Source of the DNA: Ridgeia piscesae
Taxonomy: Eukaryota; Annelida; Polychaeta; Sabellida; Siboglinidae
Assembly: GCA_025642075.2 (NCBI GenBank)
Contig: JAODUO010000890.1
Coordinates: forward strand, 1 to 64,000
Direction of reading: 5' to 3'
Length of the DNA: 64,000 bases
Shown here: piece after piece, positions 59,766-64,000 of the stretch
Position numbering within the stretch: the first letter of the stretch is position 1
Layout of the letters: every line of letters begins with the position of its first letter
Made by a program: the position numbers and the translations under genes
The notes under the pieces: generated by a model
Seen by the model: the letters and a program-made list of their open reading frames with translations, nothing else
What the model was told of the DNA's origin: nothing
Database searches by the model: none

Positions 59766-62046
59766 CAGGTTCTGTTACTTCCGCTGGCACACACATGGAC
59801 AGTTTTTTGGACACCAATTAAAAAGGACTGGAGACGTTTGCAAAGTACCAAAATACTGTCAGGATTAATTGCAGTATATATTCATTGTGAGTAAAGTAGG
59901 TTGTTATGGTGGCTTTGCCTAGCTGTCAAAACATTGATGGTGATTCACAGATGCTGGTAGCAATTTTAAGTTTTGTTTGCAAAATAACGGGATCACCCTC
60001 TAATCTCGGCAGAATACACACGCAATGTGGGGTGAACTAAATAGCTTCACTTTCAAAACGCTTTATGACTGGTCCTCTGGACTGTCTGTCTGCCTACTAT
60101 TATATCAGTGGTTTATCTCCAGACATGACAACAGTGCCCTTCTTCGCACCCAATTTGGCAAACAAGGTATGGTAATAACCCCTTTTACTTGTCTGTGGCC
60201 TCGGGATAGTAATTAGGGTATAGAAACGGGTAATAGTGTAAGCAGTATAGGAATCTTGATAATTCACTGACATCTTTATTTGTATGCCATCGCTGGCTTT
60301 GTGCATTGAACGACAATTGTAGTAAATCTGGCTAAAGTTCAGTGTTTTGTAGGGTTCAGGCAGTGCAGAATGTTTTCTTTTTACAGTTTTAAGTTTATTG
60401 AATACATATGTTAACACATGTTGTAATTATTGAATTATAATGCAATTTATTAGTTGACAGTTGTCAGTAAAAATTCCTACAAATGACTTGGTTGAAGTGA
60501 AAGTCCTTATAACCACATAAAAGTTACAATTTTAATTGCAAGTTAAGTACTTGGAGCATCAGCAAAAACAAATTTCATTTTTAATCTAGCAGGTACACAT
60601 TGTTATTCACTTTGATATGCTATCTTGAAAACAAACGCTTACTGAAATCGGTAAGGGAATTTTATCCTCAACCATAGCTAAATATAGTTTGTGTTTTAAA
60701 TATAGAGATAGCAAGAATTATTTTTTAATTACACCTTGTATGAATTTCTTGAATAAATGAGTGCCATTAATCCGTTTTGTCCACATTGTAATATTTTAAT
60801 ATGATCCATATATTTTTTATAGACAGCAACCATGGTAATGTTAGTGTAACATTGACATAAAAGTTACTTGTGACTTTACAGGATATACCTATAAGAAATG
60901 TGGAAAGTTTGTGATTTACAACAAAATCAACAGAGAATTTATGTTGTATTTTTGTAATTGCTGTAATTGACATGCCTAATCAGAATCAATGAATGTGACT
61001 CTAGAAATGACAAGACCTATGAACTGGGTTTCACCACTTGATGGCTCTGACATCCAAAACAGGGTAATTTGATAACCCCAGTCAGTGGTTCTGGGATGAA
61101 ACCCATCTGCCCCTGTCAGTTGGCTGTGTTATTACTATTAAGTCTAGGTGTGGGTTGAGAATTCCTTGTGACGTTTCTAGGATTCCTAGAAGTTAGTTGG
61201 GGACCTAGCAATGAGATATGTGGCTGCCTTGAAGCAGCTGTATATTCAGGGGTCAGCTCTGTGTGTCTGTTTATTGATATAGGGATCAAGTCAAAATGTT
61301 AGTTGGGATACTTAATATAATTTACTGGAAAAACAAATAAGCTAAAGGTAATTATATATAATCTGTATAAAGGGTAATATACCTTTAAAACATTTTTATT
61401 TTAGTGTACAACACTGCATGGGTGCACGTGTTTTTTTATATATCTAATATGGTACCAGAATATAAAAAAGATGCTATAAAGACCAACAAATTATGTCCAA
61501 ACAGTATTTTAATATGTCATAATTTTATAAATTCAAAACCTGTACTAAGGAAGAATATAGTTAACTTCCCATGATGCACCATGGGAAGAATATAGTTAAT
61601 TTCCCATGATGCACCATGACAGACAGTTTAGACATTTGAACCCGAATTAATGTTATTGTATAACACATAACTAACACAAACCTACTTTTTCATAGGCCAA
61701 AAGTTATTTTTGATACATCCTCGTATTGCACTAGTGTTCTGTTATGGAAACTGATGATATCTGATAAGTATATGTTATCTTTGTTTGTTGTCTCTGTGAA
61801 TATCTGTGTACAAATCCAGCCAGTCAGGACGAAGCATCTGTCTGGAGACAACTGGGTCATTTGTAAAAAAAAAACTATGGAATGTACCATGCGTACATGT
61901 ACTGTATTTTAAATCACATGTTAAATACAAAATGCATGACGTATTGTGATAGTGATAGTTCAATATAAATTTTAAGCATTGACAACATCATTTTCATAGT
62001 TGAGTTAATGTTAGATATAGCATAACATGTTTCGTCCATGATGTTT
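59766..62046. other. Unique AT-rich DNA with one 35-bp duplication
   Basis: GAAGAATATAGTTAA-TTCCC and ATGATGCACCATG occur twice in tandem at 61550-61619 (period 35), with CCCATGATGCACCATGGG partly self-complementary. A 63-codon frame at 60025 has no recognised features. No supported gene. Confidence 0.4.
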
Positions 62047-62236
62047 GTGGGTCAGAGAGCATCAGGCACATAGGTGAGAGAACTGGATTTGAATCGTGCC
62101 ATTCTGTCAAACCTTTCGCAAGTTTGTTCACTCAGTGCTGTCCCAGTTCACTGCAGTGTGGCTGAATGCTTCCCAGAGAAGTCAAAATGTTGGTTGATTG
62201 AACAGTCTACCATGGAGCAGAAATTATCAACTGTGA
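62047..62236 (+). mobile_element. Decayed tRNA-derived SINE adjoining the 24-bp array
   Basis: A B-box-like TGGATTTGAATCGTGCC at about 62084 is followed by the shared SINE body: TTGTTCACTCAGTGCTGTCC, CAGTTCACTGCAGTGTGGCT, GAATGCTTCCCAGAGAAGTC and TGTTGGTTGATTGAACAG. The same body follows the tRNA head of the SINE at 56.9 kb. The SINE supplies the first 50 or so codons of the long open frame that continues into the minisatellite, so that frame is not a host gene. Confidence 0.62.
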
Positions 62237-63778
62237 GCAGTACTGCAGACTGGGTACCACATGGTACTGCAGACTGGGTACCACAGGGTACTACAGACTG
62301 GGTACCACACGGTACTACAGACTGGGTACCACACGGTACTACAGACTGGGTACCACACGGTACTGCAGACTGGGTACCACACGGTACTACAGACTGGGTA
62401 CCACACGGTACTGCAGACTGGGTACTACACGGTACTGCAGACTGGGTACCACACGATACTACAGACTGGGTACCACACAGTACTACAGACTGGGTACCAC
62501 AGGGTACTACAGACTGGGTACCACACGGTACTACAGACTGGATACCACATGGTACTACAGACTGGGTACCACACGGTACTGCAGACTGGGTACCACACAG
62601 TACTACAGACTGGGTACCACACGATACTGCAGACTGGATACCATACGGTATTGCAGACTGGGTACCACACAGTACTACAGACTGGGTACCACACAGTACT
62701 ACAGACTGGGTACCACACAGTACTACAGAATGGGTACCACATGGTACTGCAGACTGGGTAACACACGGTACTACAGACTGGGTACCACACGGTAGTGCAG
62801 ACTGGGTAACACACGTTACTACAGACTGGGTATCACAGGGTACTACAGACTGGGTACCACACGGTACTACAGACTGGGTACCACACGGTACTACAGACTG
62901 GGTACCACACGGTACTACAGACTGGGTACCACACGGTACTACAGACTGGGTACCACGACACAGGGTACTACAGACTGGGTACCACACGGTACTACAGACT
63001 GGGTACCACACGGTACTACAGACTGGGTACAACACGGTACTGCAGACTGGGTACCACACGGTACTACAGACTGGGTACCATACAGTACTGCAGACTGGGT
63101 ACCACAAGGTACTACAGACTGGGTACCATACAGTACTGCAGACTGGGTACCACACGGTACTACAGACTGGGTACTACACGGTACTGCAGACTGGGTACCA
63201 CACAGTACTACAGACTGGGTACCACACGATACTACAGACTGGGTACCACACAGTACTACAGACTGGGTACCACAAGGTACTACAGACTGGGTACCACACG
63301 GTACTACAGACTGGATACCACACGGTACTACAGACTGGGTACCACACGGTACTACAGACTGGGTACCACATGGTACTGCAGACTGGGTACACACGGTACT
63401 ACAGACTGGGTACCACACGGTACTACAGACTGGGTACCACACGGTACTACAGACTGGGTATCAAACGGTACTACAGACTGGGTACCACACGGTACTACAG
63501 ACTGGGTACCACACGGTACTACAGACTGGGTACCACACGGTACTGCAGACTGGGTACCACACGGTACTGCAGACTGGGTACCACACGGTACTACAGACTG
63601 GGTACCACACGGTACTACATACTGGGTACCACACAGTACTACAGACTGGGTACCACAGGCTACTACAGACTGGGTACCACATGGTACTACAGACTGGGTA
63701 CCACACGGTACTGCAGACTGGGTACCACACGGTACTGCAGACTGGGTACCACACGGTACTACAGACTGGGTACCACAC
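62237..63778. repeat. 24-bp minisatellite, about 64 copies
   Basis: The unit is ACTACAGACTGGGTACCACA plus CGGT, with frequent ACTGCAG/ACTACAG and CACGGT/CACAGT variants. Being eight codons long and stop-free, it is open in several frames of both strands (TTDWVPHG, VLQTGYHT, RYYRLGTT and others). A 5-bp insertion near 62957 and a 1-bp loss near 63389 shift the frame without closing it, giving a 598-codon frame by accident. Each unit holds a GGTACC palindrome. Confidence 0.97.
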
Positions 63779-63950
63779 TGCATAACAATCTCTCTATTAC
63801 CTTAGGTTACCATAAAAAGCAGTTTCCTGTAAGTTACACAACAGTTGAGATCAGAGGGGTTTCCCTTTGAAATGGACTGGGTTCACGCTGCAGTGGGACA
63901 TAATTTCCCACTGGTAAACAATCCTACAATTACTATTGAACCTCCGGTCT
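63779..63950. other. Unique 172-bp interruption of the 24-bp array
   Basis: Non-repetitive sequence between two blocks of the same minisatellite. No exon or element end recognised. Confidence 0.5.
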
Positions 63951-64000
63951 GAAACCACACGGTACTGCAGACTGGGTACCACACGGTACTGCAGACTGGG
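63951..64000. repeat. 24-bp minisatellite resumes, cut by the right window edge
   Basis: Two further units (CCACACGGTACTGCAGACTG) run to the last base, so the array continues outside the window. Confidence 0.93.

Noticed and set aside
62074..63870. 598-codon repeat protein
   Set aside because: It starts in SINE sequence, changes frame twice inside a stop-free repeat, and equally long frames exist on the other strand.

Overview
This is a window of eukaryotic, almost certainly animal, genomic DNA. It is AT-rich, has no operon-like gene packing, and shows GT-AG exon boundaries. It also carries long (CA)n, (TA)n and (CCAT)n microsatellites, several minisatellites, tRNA-headed SINEs, a LINE reverse transcriptase and many non-autonomous DNA transposons. 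The mixture (hAT-like MITEs, LINEs with short 3' tandem repeats, tRNA SINEs, very long CA tracts) fits a marine invertebrate such as a mollusc. The sequence does not prove the taxon, and that placement is inference.

Layout. 1-890 is a 61-bp minisatellite. 1412-1844 is a compound CA/TA microsatellite. 1845-9410 is unique DNA with decayed repeats, a candidate GC-rich promoter/5' exon (about 5580-6123) and two adjacent copies of a MITE with GGCTTTATGCAGGA-type ends (7809-8349). 9415-9958 is a (GAGT/GGGT)n array. 10085-10993 is a possible inverted-terminal-repeat element that contains a hAT-like MITE. 12834-14929 is a 5'-truncated, frameshifted LINE on the minus strand. 20.3-23.5 kb holds two exon-like segments, a SINE and a second copy of the hAT-like MITE. 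25438-26186 is a decayed LINE C-terminus split by a palindromic TTAA-flanked element. 36743-37766 is a MITE split by a second DNA transposon with 27-bp inverted repeats. 38.6 kb and 40.5 kb hold TA and CA arrays. 47717-48772 is a hAT-like element that still encodes a zinc-finger exon. 56.3 kb is a (CCAT)n array. 62.24 kb to the right edge is a 24-bp minisatellite next to a SINE.

Genes. The best-supported host gene is on the plus strand. One exon (43940-44044) carries a start codon preceded by an in-frame stop and a three-codon uORF. The next exon (48935-49090) is joined to it in phase 0 across an intron of about 4.9 kb. Both have good splice sites. The encoded N-terminus is 74 residues, low in complexity in its second half, and I do not recognise the family. 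The gene presumably continues beyond 49.1 kb. Several weaker exon-like segments lie downstream (56.7, 57.9, 59.7 kb) and possible first exons lie upstream (5.6-6.1, 27.0-27.3, 39.6-39.8 kb).

Most long open frames in the window are simple-repeat artefacts: CVCV, THTH, SLTH, PSIH, DWVPHG and similar. No CRISPR array, bacterial system, functional tRNA or rRNA gene was found. The most informative structures are nested insertions whose ancestral sequence can be inferred, and the small transposon families present in several copies inside this one window.
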